A stretch of 64,000 nucleotides of DNA from Kitasatospora phosalacinea (GCF_030268885.1 NZ_BSSA01000032.1:1-64000); one strand, 5' to 3'; shown: positions 8,396-18,894, numbered from the stretch's first letter. The notes: a model not told the origin generated them from the letters alone. Translations and numbers: made by a program.

Positions 8396-8706
8396 CGGCC
8401 GCCCCCGTACACCTCGGCGGTGTCCTGTTCGTTGGTCTCGTAGTTGTCCGCCGTGGCCCGCAGCCCCTCGCCGGTCGCGTCGAGCAGGTCGATCAGGTCG
8501 GCGAAGTTCTCCTGCTCGGCGTCGGCGTGCTCCTGGTAGGAGTCGTACAGCTCGCCCGAGCCCGGCAGTTTGCCGAAGTCCTCGGACGAGAGCCGGACGC
8601 CCGTCAGGGCCGAGCGGATCTGCGCGATCCGTTCGGCCTGGGCGTCGAGAACGGCGGCGTACGCCGTGAGCGCTTCGGGTTCGACCCGAAACCCCGTGTC
8701 CCCCAT
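8392..8706 (-). CDS. Small ESX-like helical protein
   Basis: A 104-residue protein, the usual size of WXG100/ESX proteins, predicted to be almost wholly helical. It opens with FRVEPEALTAYAAVLDAQAERI, continues through a break at GSGELYDSY, and ends in an Asn-Glu-Gln-rich helix. It lacks a classical WxG turn. Its last codons overlap the start of the WXG protein (ATGA), which suggests a stoichiometric pair like EsxA/EsxB. It is the first gene of the three-gene cassette. The ATG is preceded by weak GGA-type pairing only. Function unknown. Confidence 0.6.
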   Translation of the reverse strand: MGDTGFRVEPEALTAYAAVLDAQAERIAQIRSALTGVRLSSEDFGKLPGSGELYDSYQEHADAEQENFADLIDLLDATGEGLRATADNYETNEQDTAEVYGGGR

Positions 8707-8769
8707 GGTTGTTCCTTTGCTCTCCCGGTCAGGTCGATCATCGTACTGATGGGATTGGCAAAGACATCA

Positions 8770-8800
8770 CGGGGCCCTGGGCGGATCGCCCGGGGCCCCG
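8770..8800 (-). terminator. Hairpin terminator after the aminotransferase gene
   Basis: A 14-bp stem with one G·T-type mismatch (arms 8770-8783 and 8787-8800, loop GAT) lies 22 bp beyond the stop of the minus-strand aminotransferase. It separates that gene from the WXG cassette. Confidence 0.7.
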
Positions 8801-8821
8801 TGGAGGAAGCGTGAAGGATCG

Positions 8822-10180
8822 TCAGACGGTGTGTGCGTCGGTGAGGGTGAGCACCTCGTCCAGCACCGCGAGGCCGGTCTTGGCCTCCTCCGCGGTGACG
8901 GTGCACGGCGGCACCACGTGGAAGCGGTTCATGTTGGTGAACGGCCACAGGCCGCGCTGCTTGCAGGCCGCCGCGAGCTGCGCCATCGGCGCGTTGTCGG
9001 CACCGGCCGCGTTGTACGGCACCAGCGGCTCGCGGGTCTCCCGGTCCTTCACCAGGTCGAGCGCCCAGAACACGCCCAGGCCGCGCACCTCGCCGATCGA
9101 GGGGTGGCGCTCCGCCAGCTCGCGCAGGCCGGGGCCGAGCACGGTCTCGCCGATCAGCTTGGCGTTCTCCACGATGCCCTCCTCGGCCATCGTGTTGATC
9201 GTCGCCACCGCGGAGGCGCAGGCCAGCGGGTGGCCCGAGTAGGTCAGGCCGCCCGGGAACGCCTTCTGCGCGAAGGTCTCCGCGATCGCTCCGGAGATCG
9301 CCACGCCGCCCAGCGGCAGGTAGCCGGAGTTGACGCCCTTGGCGAAGGTCAGCAGGTCCGGGGTGATCCCCCAGTGGTCGGCGGCGAACCACGCGCCGGT
9401 GCGGCCGAACCCGGCCATCACCTCGTCCAGGATGAACACGATCCCGTACCGGTCGCAGATCTCCCGCACGCCCGCCAGGTAGCCGGCCGGCGGCACCAGG
9501 ATGCCCGCGGTGCCGACCACGGTCTCCAGGATGATCGCCGCGACGGTGCCCGGCCCCTCGAACGCGATGGTCTGCTCCAGGTGCGCGAGCGCGCGCTCGC
9601 ACTCCTGGGCCTCGTTCTCGGCGTGGAAGTTCGAGCGGTACGGGTACGGGCCCCAGAAGTGCACGATGCCCGACACGCCCGCCTCGTTCGCCCAGCGGCG
9701 CGGGTCGCCGGTCAGGGCGATCGCGTTGGCGGTGGCGCCGTGGTACGAGCGGTAGGTGGAGAGCACCTTGTGTCGACCGGTGTGCAGCCGGGCCATCCGG
9801 ATCGCGTTCTCGTTCGCCTCGGCGCCGCCGTTGGTGAAGAAGATCTTGTCCAGGTCACCGGGGGTGCGCTCGGCGATCAGCCGGGCGGCCTCGCTGCGCG
9901 ACTCCTCGGCGAAGCCCGGCGCGATGGTGCACAGCTGCGCGGCCTTCGCCTGGATCGCCGCGACCACCTTCGGGTGCTGGTGGCCGATGTTGGTGTTCAC
10001 CAGCTGCGAGGAGAAGTCCAGGTAGCGGTTGCCGTCGTAGTCCCAGAAGTAGGAGCCCTCGGCACCGGCCACCGCGAGGGGGTCGATCAGCGCCTGGGCG
10101 GACCACGAGTGGAAGACGTGCGCGCGGTCGGCGGCCTTGACGGCCTGCCCGGCGACCGAGTCAGCGGTGGGAGTGCTCAT
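8822..10180 (-). CDS. Class III (fold type I) PLP aminotransferase
   Basis: A 452-residue PLP-dependent aminotransferase. The Schiff-base lysine is Lys281 in LLTFAKGVNSGY, with the ring-nitrogen Asp252 in ILDEVMAGFGRTG and a GGAEANENA phosphate-cup motif near 118. The family covers omega-aminotransferases (putrescine, GABA, beta-alanine with pyruvate or 2-oxoglutarate). The neighbouring aminobutyraldehyde dehydrogenase upstream (10,369-11,814) suggests diamine or polyamine deamination feeding the dehydrogenase. The ATG at 10,180 gives the usual length; no strong Shine-Dalgarno is seen. A second class III aminotransferase lies at 12,551, so the substrates of the two are probably different. Confidence 0.85.
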   Translation of the reverse strand: MSTPTADSVAGQAVKAADRAHVFHSWSAQALIDPLAVAGAEGSYFWDYDGNRYLDFSSQLVNTNIGHQHPKVVAAIQAKAAQLCTIAPGFAEESRSEAARLIAERTPGDLDKIFFTNGGAEANENAIRMARLHTGRHKVLSTYRSYHGATANAIALTGDPRRWANEAGVSGIVHFWGPYPYRSNFHAENEAQECERALAHLEQTIAFEGPGTVAAIILETVVGTAGILVPPAGYLAGVREICDRYGIVFILDEVMAGFGRTGAWFAADHWGITPDLLTFAKGVNSGYLPLGGVAISGAIAETFAQKAFPGGLTYSGHPLACASAVATINTMAEEGIVENAKLIGETVLGPGLRELAERHPSIGEVRGLGVFWALDLVKDRETREPLVPYNAAGADNAPMAQLAAACKQRGLWPFTNMNRFHVVPPCTVTAEEAKTGLAVLDEVLTLTDAHTV

Positions 10181-10265
10181 GCGACCAGCGTAGGGAGCCC
10201 GCCCCGTCCGGGGCAGCTCCATCGTGTCACGCGCGTCGCGGATCGCCCTGACAGTGTGCCAAGCA

Positions 10266-10346
10266 CCAGGGGCGCGAGGAGGCCGACCGAGCACGACATC
10301 CCGGACGGGATCGCCTGGTCGGTCGCGCAGTTCCTCGCGCCCCTGG
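10266..10346. repeat. Long inverted repeat, likely dispersed intergenic element
   Basis: Perfect 15-bp arms (CCAGGGGCGCGAGGA at 10,266-10,280 and its inverse at 10,332-10,346) enclose 51 nt that themselves partly pair (GACCGA with TCGGTC). It lies between the downstream end of the dehydrogenase and the start of the aminotransferase. The arm resembles a GC-rich palindromic motif that I recall as recurrent between streptomycete genes. It could also act as a processing or termination hairpin within the operon. Confidence 0.65.
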
Positions 10347-10368
10347 GTTGCCGTCAGCGGCTACCGCT

Positions 10369-11814
<1,446 letters not shown>

Positions 11815-12080
11815 GGTCTCTCCTCGGTCTGGGCCTGCGTCGTTGCAGCCCCGGGCGTCAGGTTACTCCGGGGTCCGGGTCGCCACGGCATGTCAGCGAC
11901 AAGCCACGATCGGCGGTGTGCAGGCTCGCGCGTGTACGTAGCCAGAGTACCCAGGTCGCTGCCGTTATCGACAGACCTCCGCGTCAAGAGCCACGTATTC
12001 CGTTCCCGATCTTCGAAACCGCGACGAAATCAGCAGCAGTGCGGCTTGCGATTCCGTCGCCGGTCGGGCACAGTGGCGGC
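11815..12080. promoter_or_regulatory. Divergent region between dehydrogenase and Lrp genes
   Basis: This 266-bp gap is noticeably less GC-rich than its flanks around 11,960-12,050, as expected for a promoter region serving two outward-facing genes. Lrp/AsnC proteins commonly regulate their divergent neighbour. I cannot pick a unique operator or -10 hexamer with confidence. Confidence 0.4.
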
Positions 12081-12554
12081 GTGGCCAACCGTGACCGGAA
12101 CGCCAGCGTTCCCCTCGACGCCGCCTCCAAGGCGATCATCGAGCAGCTCCAGGAGGACGGGCGCCGTCCGTACGCCGCCATCGGCAAGGCCGTGGGCCTG
12201 TCCGAGGCGGCCGTCCGGCAGCGCGTCCAGAAGCTGCTCGACCAGGGCGTGATGCAGATCGTCGCCGTGACCGACCCCCTCACCGTCGGGTTCACCCGCC
12301 AGGCGATGGTGGGCATCCGCGTGGAGGGCGACATCGAACCGGTCGCCGACGCGCTGGCCGCCTTCGACGAGGTCGACTACGTGGTCTGCACCGCGGGTTC
12401 GTTCGACCTCCTCGCCGAGCTGGTGTGCGAGGACGACGAGCACCTTCTCGAACTGATCAACAAGCGCATCCGCTCGCTTCCCGGCGTGCGGAGCACCGAG
12501 AGCTTCGTTTACCTGAAGCTCCGGAAACAGACCTACACCTGGGGCACCCGATGA
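12081..12554 (+). CDS. Lrp/AsnC-family transcriptional regulator
   Basis: A 157-residue regulator with an N-terminal winged helix-turn-helix (about 10-60: KAIIEQLQEDGRRPYAAIGKAVG then SEAAVRQRVQKLLDQG, shown in two parts) and a C-terminal RAM/AsnC ligand domain (about 70-150, with FDEVDYVVCTAGSFDLL). The length is standard for the family. The GTG start gives a normal N-terminus; the longer reading adds 55 residues of non-coding character. It overlaps the downstream aminotransferase by ATGA, so the two are translationally coupled and must share a promoter. It probably senses an amino acid or amine and controls its own operon and the divergent dehydrogenase. Confidence 0.88.
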   Translation: MANRDRNASVPLDAASKAIIEQLQEDGRRPYAAIGKAVGLSEAAVRQRVQKLLDQGVMQIVAVTDPLTVGFTRQAMVGIRVEGDIEPVADALAAFDEVDYVVCTAGSFDLLAELVCEDDEHLLELINKRIRSLPGVRSTESFVYLKLRKQTYTWGTR

Positions 12555-13945
12555 CAGCCGACCCGGCCCAGAAGGACCTTTCCAAGACCGCCTACGACCA
12601 CCTGTGGATGCACTTCACCCGCATGTCGTCGTACGAGAACTCCCCCGTGCCGACGATCGTCAAGGGCGAGGGCACCTACGTCTGGGACGACAAGGGCCGC
12701 AAGTACCTCGACGGCCTGGCCGGCCTGTTCGTGGTGCAGGCGGGCCACGGCCGCGAGGAGCTCGCCGAGGCCGCCGCCAAGCAGGCCAAGGAGCTCGCCT
12801 TCTTCCCGGTGTGGAGCTACGCCCACCCGAAGGCCGTCGAGCTGGCCGAGCGCCTGGCGAACTACGCCCCGGGCGACCTGAACAAGGTGTTCTTCTCCAC
12901 CGGTGGCGGCGAGGCCGTCGAGACCGCCTGGAAGCTGGCCAAGCAGTACTTCAAGCTGACCGGCAAGCCGACCAAGTACAAGGTCATCTCCCGCGCCGTC
13001 GCCTACCACGGCACCCCGCAGGGCGCGCTGTCCATCACCGGCCTGCCGGGCCTGAAGGCCCCGTTCGAGCCGCTGGTGCCGGGCACCCACAAGGCCCCGA
13101 ACACCAACATCTACCGCGCCCCGGCCTTCCTGGCCGGCCCCGACGGCACCGTCGACCCGGAGGCCTACGGCCGCTGGGCCGCCGACGAGATCGAGCAGGC
13201 CATCCTCTTCGAGGGCCCCGAGACCGTCGCCGCCGTCTTCGTCGAGCCGGTGCAGAACGCCGGCGGCTGCTTCCCGCCGCCGCCCGGGTACTTCCAGCGC
13301 CTGCGCGAGATCTGCGACCGCCACGACGTGCTGCTGGTCTCGGACGAGGTCATCTGCGCCTTCGGCCGCCTCGGCACCATGTTCGGCGCCGACAAGTTCG
13401 GCTACGTGCCGGACATGATCACCTGCGCCAAGGGCATGACCTCGGGCTACTCCCCGATCGGCGCCACGATCATCTCGGACCGCATCGCCGAGCCGTTCTA
13501 CAAGGGCGACAACACCTTCCTGCACGGCTACACCTTCGGCGGCCACCCGGTGTCCTCCGCGGTGGCGCTGGCCAACCTGGACATCTTCGAGCGCGAGGGC
13601 CTGAACCAGCACGTCCTCGACAACGAGTCGAGGTTCCTGGCCACCCTGAACAAGCTGCGCGACCTGCCGATCGTCGGCGACGTCCGCGGCAACGGGTACT
13701 TCTACGGCATCGAGCTCGTCAAGGACAAGGTCACCAAGGAGTCGTTCAACGACGACGAGGTCGAGCGCGTCCTGTACGGCTTCCTGTCCAAGGCGCTGTT
13801 CGACAACGGCCTGTACTGCCGCGCCGACGACCGCGGCGACCCGGTCGTGCAGCTGGCCCCGCCGCTGATCTCCGACCAGTCGACCTTCGACGAGATCGAG
13901 CAGATCCTGCGGACCAGCCTCTCCGACGCGTGGCAGAAGATCTGA
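12551..13945 (+). CDS. Class III aminotransferase (omega-amino acid/diamine type)
   Basis: A 464-residue PLP enzyme. Lys294 in ITCAKGMTSGYSP is the cofactor lysine and Asp265 in VSDEVICAFGRLG binds the pyridine nitrogen. STGGGEAVE (about 116-124) is the phosphate cup. The N-terminus with HLWMHFTRMSSYE is typical of pyruvate-linked omega-transaminases. It starts within the Lrp stop codon (ATGA). Together with the divergent dehydrogenase it fits amine-to-acid conversion. A strong hairpin terminator follows 20 bp after the stop. The amino donor is unproven. Confidence 0.86.
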   Translation: MTADPAQKDLSKTAYDHLWMHFTRMSSYENSPVPTIVKGEGTYVWDDKGRKYLDGLAGLFVVQAGHGREELAEAAAKQAKELAFFPVWSYAHPKAVELAERLANYAPGDLNKVFFSTGGGEAVETAWKLAKQYFKLTGKPTKYKVISRAVAYHGTPQGALSITGLPGLKAPFEPLVPGTHKAPNTNIYRAPAFLAGPDGTVDPEAYGRWAADEIEQAILFEGPETVAAVFVEPVQNAGGCFPPPPGYFQRLREICDRHDVLLVSDEVICAFGRLGTMFGADKFGYVPDMITCAKGMTSGYSPIGATIISDRIAEPFYKGDNTFLHGYTFGGHPVSSAVALANLDIFEREGLNQHVLDNESRFLATLNKLRDLPIVGDVRGNGYFYGIELVKDKVTKESFNDDEVERVLYGFLSKALFDNGLYCRADDRGDPVVQLAPPLISDQSTFDEIEQILRTSLSDAWQKI

Positions 13946-13965
13946 TCCTCCTTCCCCACCCTCCA

Positions 13966-14009
13966 CCGAAGGGCGGCCCCGGCTCCTCACCGCCGGGACC
14001 GCCCTTCGG
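13966..14009 (+). terminator. Hairpin terminator after the Lrp-aminotransferase operon
   Basis: 11-bp perfect arms (CCGAAGGGCGG at 13,966-13,976, inverse at 13,999-14,009) lie 20 bp past the aminotransferase stop, with an inner CCCGG/CCGGG pairing. Confidence 0.75.
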
Positions 14010-14170
14010 CGTTCCCGGCGCGGGCCCGCCGGAACGGGCCCGCGGAGTGAATCTGCGGGCCGACACGCCGCTTTCGGGGTGATTCCTCCCTGTTCGGAGC
14101 AGTGCGCCGCACCCGCGGCACCGCCCGGTCGTTCTAATCTGACGACTGTCATATCCCCGTCGGCACCTGG

Positions 14171-14887
14171 ATGGATCTCATGTCAGCGGCCCCGCCCGAC
14201 AACGACGTGCTCTGGGCCCGAGGGATCGTCAAGTCCCACCACGGCACCCCCGCCCTGCGCGGCGTCTCGCTGGGCGTCCGCGAGGGCGAGATGCTCGCCG
14301 TCACCGGCCCGCGCGGCTCCGGCAAGTCGACCCTGCTCGGCTGCCTGTCCGCGCAGCTCCCGGTCGACGAGGGCGAGGTCTGGTTCCACAGCGCCCCCGT
14401 GCACACCCTGGGCCGGGCCGGACGCGAGAAGCTGCGCCGCGAGCGCTTCGGCTACGTCGGCCCCGAGCCGCACCTGGTACCGGAACTGACGGCCCGGGAG
14501 AACGTCGCCCTGCCGCTGCTGCTGGCCGGTGCCGGGCACCGGGCCGCCTACCGGGCCGCGGGCGAGTGGCTGGAGCGCCTCGACGTCGCCGACTGCGCCA
14601 AGCTGCGCCCCGCCGACCTGCAGCAGGATCGGCGCCAGCGGATCGCCGTCGCCCGCGCCCTCGCCCCCGAACCGCCGGTCGTCTTCGCCGACGACCCCAC
14701 CGCCCCGCTGCACCGCGACGCCCGCGAGCAGGTCCTGCGGATACTCGCCAGCGCCGCCCGCTCGCACGGGCTGACCCTCGTCCTGGCCACCCACGACCCG
14801 GCGCTCGCCTGCTTCGCCGACCGCACCGTCCACCTGGTCGACGGCCGGATCGCGCCCGAACCCGCCACCGTCGCCGCCGGGCACTGA
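14171..14887 (+). CDS. ABC transporter ATP-binding protein with degenerate catalytic motifs
   Basis: A 238-residue ABC ATPase of the LolD/MacB-like size class. The Walker A is intact (GPRGSGKS, 46-53) and so is the switch histidine (ATHDP). The Q-loop position reads YVGPEPHL without Gln. The signature LSGGQ is replaced by LQQDRRQ (150-156). The Walker B reads VVFADDPT, with Asp in place of the catalytic Glu, and the D-loop is TAPLHRD. It may therefore bind ATP but hydrolyse it poorly. It starts at ATG 14,171 or an ATG 9 nt later. It is followed after 9 nt by a membrane protein that is presumably its permease. The substrate is unknown. Confidence 0.75.
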   Translation: MDLMSAAPPDNDVLWARGIVKSHHGTPALRGVSLGVREGEMLAVTGPRGSGKSTLLGCLSAQLPVDEGEVWFHSAPVHTLGRAGREKLRRERFGYVGPEPHLVPELTARENVALPLLLAGAGHRAAYRAAGEWLERLDVADCAKLRPADLQQDRRQRIAVARALAPEPPVVFADDPTAPLHRDAREQVLRILASAARSHGLTLVLATHDPALACFADRTVHLVDGRIAPEPATVAAGH

Positions 14888-14896
14888 GAGGCCGCC

Positions 14897-16036
14897 GTGT
14901 ACTACCTCAGACTCGCCCGCGGCTACCGCGCCCTCGACCTCGCCCGCTGGCTGCTCACCGCGACCGCCGCCGCCGTGGTCGCCGCCTTCCTGCTGCGTGC
15001 CCTCGGCCGCGCCCTGCACGGCACGGGGGGCGACCTGGAACGGCTGCTCTGGTGCCTGCCGCCGCTCGCCGCGGTCGCCTGGTTCGCCGCCGTCACGGCC
15101 CGCGCCGTCCCGGCCCAGCACCCCGAACGCATCACCGGCCTCACCGCGGCCGGCGCCGGACCGACCCGGATCCGGCTGCTCGTCGCGGGCGAGATCGCGC
15201 TCGCCTGCGCACTCGGCTCCGCGTTCACCCTGCTGCTGTTCCTGATCCTGCGCAACGACATCGCCGGGCCCTCGCTCGCCCCCGACATCGGCATGGGCGT
15301 CCCGCTGCCCGCCGTCGCCCCGGTCACCCTGCTCGCGGTCCTCCCGCTGGTCGCCGGGGTCTCCGCGGCCTGCGCGATCCGCCTCCCCGAGCGCCTCCCC
15401 GGCCGCCCCGCCGAACCCGCCGTCCGCCGCTACGGCGCGCTGCGCCTGCTGCTGCCCGCGCCCGTCCTGCTCGCCGGGCTCGGCCTCGAACTGTACGGGC
15501 TGCGCCCCGACGCGACCGACGCCGAACGCACCCTCGCCCTCCCCGCCGGGCTGCCCGCCACCAGCCCCGCGCTGCTCACCGGCTGGGCGCTCACCGCCCT
15601 CGCGCTCGCCCTGTGGACCGGCCCCCTGCTGGCCCTGGCCGGGCGGCTGCTCGCCCTGCGCAGTCCCGCACCGCTGCGCCTGCTGGCCGGCCGCGGCCTC
15701 ACCGCCCAGGCCCGCCGCCTCGGCGCGCCGCTGGCCGTGCTCACCGCGGTCGCCGCGCTGCTGCTGGTCGCCTGGCGCAACTGGGCCCGGGCGGGCGGCG
15801 ACGTCCCCGCCCTGACCCTGGTCGAGGGCGCCCTCGTCCTCGCCTGCGCCCTCGCCGCCCTCGCCGCCCGCCTGCACGAGCTGCGCGCCGACCGCCGCCC
15901 CGCCTTCGACGCCCTCGACCGCCTCGGCACCCCGCCCGGCCTGCTCACCGGCACCACCGCCCTGCGCACCCTCGCCGCGGGCACCGTCGTGCTGCTGACC
16001 GGCGGGCTGACCGTGATGCTCTGCCCGCTGCTGTAG
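14897..16036 (+). CDS. ABC-type membrane permease partner
   Basis: A 379-residue integral membrane protein with about eight hydrophobic segments. They include a first near residues 17-37, pairs around 50-70 and 95-120, a cluster around 135-160, and others in the second half. The arrangement resembles a FtsX/MacB-like permease with most of the periplasmic domain lost. The GTG start follows the ATPase stop by 9 nt with a GAGAG Shine-Dalgarno, so the two form an operon. It has Ala/Leu/Pro-rich composition and no recognised substrate motif. It is convergent with rlmN and shares a bidirectional terminator. Confidence 0.65.
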   Translation: MYYLRLARGYRALDLARWLLTATAAAVVAAFLLRALGRALHGTGGDLERLLWCLPPLAAVAWFAAVTARAVPAQHPERITGLTAAGAGPTRIRLLVAGEIALACALGSAFTLLLFLILRNDIAGPSLAPDIGMGVPLPAVAPVTLLAVLPLVAGVSAACAIRLPERLPGRPAEPAVRRYGALRLLLPAPVLLAGLGLELYGLRPDATDAERTLALPAGLPATSPALLTGWALTALALALWTGPLLALAGRLLALRSPAPLRLLAGRGLTAQARRLGAPLAVLTAVAALLLVAWRNWARAGGDVPALTLVEGALVLACALAALAARLHELRADRRPAFDALDRLGTPPGLLTGTTALRTLAAGTVVLLTGGLTVMLCPLL

Positions 16037-16052
16037 CGGCGGCGGACGCACC

Positions 16053-16085
16053 GGGGCCCGGGAGGAACGCGTCCTCCCGGGCCCC
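16053..16085. terminator. Bidirectional terminator between permease and rlmN
   Basis: A perfect 14-bp stem (16,053-16,066 with 16,072-16,085) and 5-nt loop ACGCG lie between two convergent stop codons. Confidence 0.85.
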
Positions 16086-16104
16086 TTCCGCTTCCGCGCA
16101 CTGC

Positions 16105-17205
16105 TCAGCCGGCGGCGGCCAGCTGGCCGCAGGCGCCGTCGATCTCCTGGCCGCGGGTGTCGCGGACGGTGGTCGGCACGCCGTGGGCCTGCAGGCGGCG
16201 GACGAACTCGCGCTCGTCCTCGGGCCGGGAGGCCGTCCACTTCGAACCCGGGGTCGGGTTGAGCGGGATCAGGTTCACGTGCACCCGGCGGTTCTTGATC
16301 AGGCGGCCGAGCAGGTCCGCGCGCCACGCCTGGTCGTTGATGTCCTTGATCAGCGCGTACTCGATGGACACCCGGCGGCCGGACTTCTCCGCGTAGTTCC
16401 ACGCGGCGTCCAGCACCTCGTCGACCTTCCAGCGGGTGTTGACCGGCACCAGCTCGTCGCGCAGCTCGTCGTCCGGGGCGTGCAGCGACAGCGCGAGGCG
16501 GCAGCTCAGGCCCTCGTCCGCGAAGCGGTGCATCGCCGGGACGAGGCCGACGGTGGAGACGGTGATGCCGCGCTGCGAGAGGCCGAAGCCGTCCGGGGAC
16601 GGGTCGGTCAGGCGGCGGATCGCCGACAGCACCCGGTTGTAGTTGGCCAGCGGCTCGCCCATGCCCATGAACACCACGTTCGACAGCCGGGCCTCGCCGC
16701 CGGGGACGGCCCCGGACCTGAGGTCGCGCATCCCGGCCGCGATCTGCTCGACGATCTCCCCGGTGGAGAGGTTCCGGGTCAGCCCCGCCTGGCCGGTCGC
16801 GCAGAACGGGCAGTTCATGCCGCAGCCCGCCTGCGAGCTGATGCACATCGTGACGCGGTCCGGGTAGCGCATCAGCACCGACTCGACCAGCGTGCCGTCG
16901 AACAGCTTCCACAGCGTCTTGCGGGTGGCGTCGTCGTCGCAGGAGACGTGCCGCACCACGGACATCAGCTCGGGCAGCAGCGCCTCGGTCAGCTTCGTCC
17001 GGCTCGCCGCCGGGATGTCCGTCCAGGTCTCCGGGTCCGCGGACATCCGGCCGAAGTAGTGGTTCGACAACTGCTTCGCGCGGAACGGCTGTTCGCCCAG
17101 CTCGGCGACGGCCTCCTTGCGCTCGGCAGGGCTGAGGTCGGCGAGGTGTCGCGGGGGCTTGGCGCCTCGCGGCGCGACAAAGGTCAGTTCTCCGGGCTTA
17201 GGCAT
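16105..17205 (-). CDS. rlmN: 23S rRNA (adenine2503-C2)-methyltransferase
   Basis: A 366-residue radical-SAM enzyme that methylates C2 of A2503 in 23S rRNA and A37 of some tRNAs. The 4Fe-4S ligands are Cys128, Cys132 and Cys135 (CGMNCPFC). The C-terminal ACGQL carries the second, methyl-carrying cysteine. The N-terminal accessory domain and the length fit the family. The ATG gives a normal N-terminus. It lies downstream of cdsA but is separated from it by a long hairpin, so it probably has its own promoter in the gap 17,206-17,284 or is transcribed by read-through. The Cfr-type resistance function is not suggested; this is the housekeeping RlmN. Confidence 0.95.
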   Translation of the reverse strand: MPKPGELTFVAPRGAKPPRHLADLSPAERKEAVAELGEQPFRAKQLSNHYFGRMSADPETWTDIPAASRTKLTEALLPELMSVVRHVSCDDDATRKTLWKLFDGTLVESVLMRYPDRVTMCISSQAGCGMNCPFCATGQAGLTRNLSTGEIVEQIAAGMRDLRSGAVPGGEARLSNVVFMGMGEPLANYNRVLSAIRRLTDPSPDGFGLSQRGITVSTVGLVPAMHRFADEGLSCRLALSLHAPDDELRDELVPVNTRWKVDEVLDAAWNYAEKSGRRVSIEYALIKDINDQAWRADLLGRLIKNRRVHVNLIPLNPTPGSKWTASRPEDEREFVRRLQAHGVPTTVRDTRGQEIDGACGQLAAAG

Positions 17206-17227
17206 GGTTGTTCCAGTGTCGCAGATG

Positions 17228-17270
17228 CCGGACGGCCCCCGGACGCGGTGGCGTCGCGGGGGCCGTCCGG
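17228..17270 (-). terminator. Long hairpin between cdsA and rlmN
   Basis: 14-bp perfect arms (17,228-17,241 and 17,257-17,270) continue inward as GACGC/GCGTC. It stands 15 bp past the cdsA stop and just before rlmN. Confidence 0.85.
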
Positions 17271-17284
17271 GCGGGCGGCGGGGC

Positions 17285-18151
17285 TCAGCTGCCGACGAAG
17301 ACGGCGAGCAGCAGCCAGACCACGGGGGCGGTGGGCAGCAGGGAGTCCAGCCGGTCCATGATGCCGCCGTGGCCGGGGAGCAGGGTGCCCATGTCCTTGA
17401 TGCCGAGGTCGCGCTTGATCATCGACTCGGCGAGGTCGCCGAGGGTCGCGGTGACGGCCGCGCAGCCGCCCAGGACCAGGCCCTGCCACCAGGTGCCGTC
17501 GTCGATCAGGTACTGCATCAGCAGGGCGCCCGCGATCATCGACAGGCCGATGCCGCCCGCCAGGCCCTCGCGGGTCTTGCCGGGGCTGATGGTCGGCGCG
17601 AGCTTGTTGCGGCCGAACTTGTAGCCGACGGCGTACGCGCCGGTGTCGGAGCAGATGGTGACGACCAGGAACAGCAGGATCCGCCAGGCGCCGTCCTCGG
17701 CGGCCAGCATCAGGGCGACGAAGGTGGCCAGGAACGGGACGTAGAAGGCGGTGAAGACGCCCGCCGTTATGTCGCGCAGGTAGTTCTCGGGCGGGGCGGA
17801 CATCCGGGCGACCATCATCGCCAGGCCGGTCACGGCGAGGATCGCCGCGGCCCACTGACCGCCCTCGAAGTAGCCGGTGACGACCATGCCGACGCCGCCG
17901 ACCAGCAGCGGGACCTGCGGGACGCGGACGTCCTTGCGCTCGGCGAGCCGGCTGGTCAGCTCCCAGACGCCGACGGCCACGGCGGCCGCCACGACCGCCA
18001 CGAAGACCGCCTTGACCACGAACAGCGAGGCGGCGACCACCGCCCCGAGTCCGACGCCCACGCCTATCGCGGCGGGCAGGTTGCGGCCGCCGCGCGGCTT
18101 GCGGGGCTGCTGGTCGGTCTGGGCCACGGGGGTCTCCTGGGCGGGGGGCAT
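17285..18151 (-). CDS. cdsA: Phosphatidate cytidylyltransferase
   Basis: A 288-residue polytopic membrane enzyme making CDP-diacylglycerol from CTP and phosphatidate, the branch point of phospholipid synthesis. The family signature is complete in the last third: a SMIKR element, [16 protein letters not shown] and the preceding GDLAES. Six or more hydrophobic segments precede and follow it. The N-terminus (about 30 residues) is polar and Pro/Gln-rich. It lies downstream of frr in the conserved rpsB-tsf-pyrH-frr-cdsA order, with a 185-bp gap to frr, so a separate promoter is possible. Confidence 0.95.
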   Translation of the reverse strand: MPPAQETPVAQTDQQPRKPRGGRNLPAAIGVGVGLGAVVAASLFVVKAVFVAVVAAAVAVGVWELTSRLAERKDVRVPQVPLLVGGVGMVVTGYFEGGQWAAAILAVTGLAMMVARMSAPPENYLRDITAGVFTAFYVPFLATFVALMLAAEDGAWRILLFLVVTICSDTGAYAVGYKFGRNKLAPTISPGKTREGLAGGIGLSMIAGALLMQYLIDDGTWWQGLVLGGCAAVTATLGDLAESMIKRDLGIKDMGTLLPGHGGIMDRLDSLLPTAPVVWLLLAVFVGS

Positions 18152-18336
18152 GATCTGAGTCTGTGCCGCGCCGCCCCCTCGCCATGCCGGGGGCCGCCGC
18201 GCGTGACCCGTTTGGTGTCGGCCGGGTCGGGCCGCCGGTGCCCTCCCGTGCGGAGCGGGTTCGGGCCCGGGTGGAACCGCGCCCCGGGCCGGGCGGTCGG
18301 GCCGCCGGTCCGGGGCGTTGCGCGCAGGGGTCCGGA

Positions 18337-18894
18337 TCAGACCTCCAGCAGCTCGGCTTCCTTGTGCTTGAGCAGCTCGTCGATCTGCGCCACGAACTTG
18401 GCGGTCAGGTCGTCGAGCTCCTTCTCGCCGCGGCGGCCGTCGTCCTCGCCGATCTCCTTGTCCTTGACCAGCTTGTCGATCGCGTCCTTGGCCTTGCGGC
18501 GGATGGAACGGACCGAGACCTTGGCGTCCTCGCCCTTGCCGCGGGCCTGCTTGATGTACTCGCGGCGGCGCTCCTCGGTGAGCTGCGGGAGCACCACCCG
18601 GATGACGGAGCCGTCGTTCGACGGGTTGACGCCCAGGTCCGAGTCGCGGATCGCGGTCTCGATGGCCTTCAGCGCGGTCTTGTCGAACGGGGTGACCATG
18701 GCCATCCGCGGCTCCGGCACGGAGAACGAGGCCAGCTGGTTGATCGGCGTCAGGGCGCCGTAGTACTCCGCGACGATCTTGGCGAACATCGCCGGGTGCG
18801 CACGCCCGGTGCGGATGGCCGCGAGGTCGTCCTTGGCGACGCCGACGGCCTTCTCCATCTTCTCCTCGGCCTCGAGGAGGGTCTCATCGATCAC
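18337..18894 (-). CDS. frr: Ribosome recycling factor
   Basis: A 185-residue protein, standard length for RRF, which splits post-termination ribosomes with EF-G. The N-terminal helix with [22 protein letters not shown], the RTGRA-P element, and the C-terminal [26 protein letters not shown] region (quoted in fragments) are diagnostic. It follows pyrH by 80 bp in the standard order. The ATG is in the normal place. Confidence 0.97.
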   Translation of the reverse strand: MIDETLLEAEEKMEKAVGVAKDDLAAIRTGRAHPAMFAKIVAEYYGALTPINQLASFSVPEPRMAMVTPFDKTALKAIETAIRDSDLGVNPSNDGSVIRVVLPQLTEERRREYIKQARGKGEDAKVSVRSIRRKAKDAIDKLVKDKEIGEDDGRRGEKELDDLTAKFVAQIDELLKHKEAELLEV

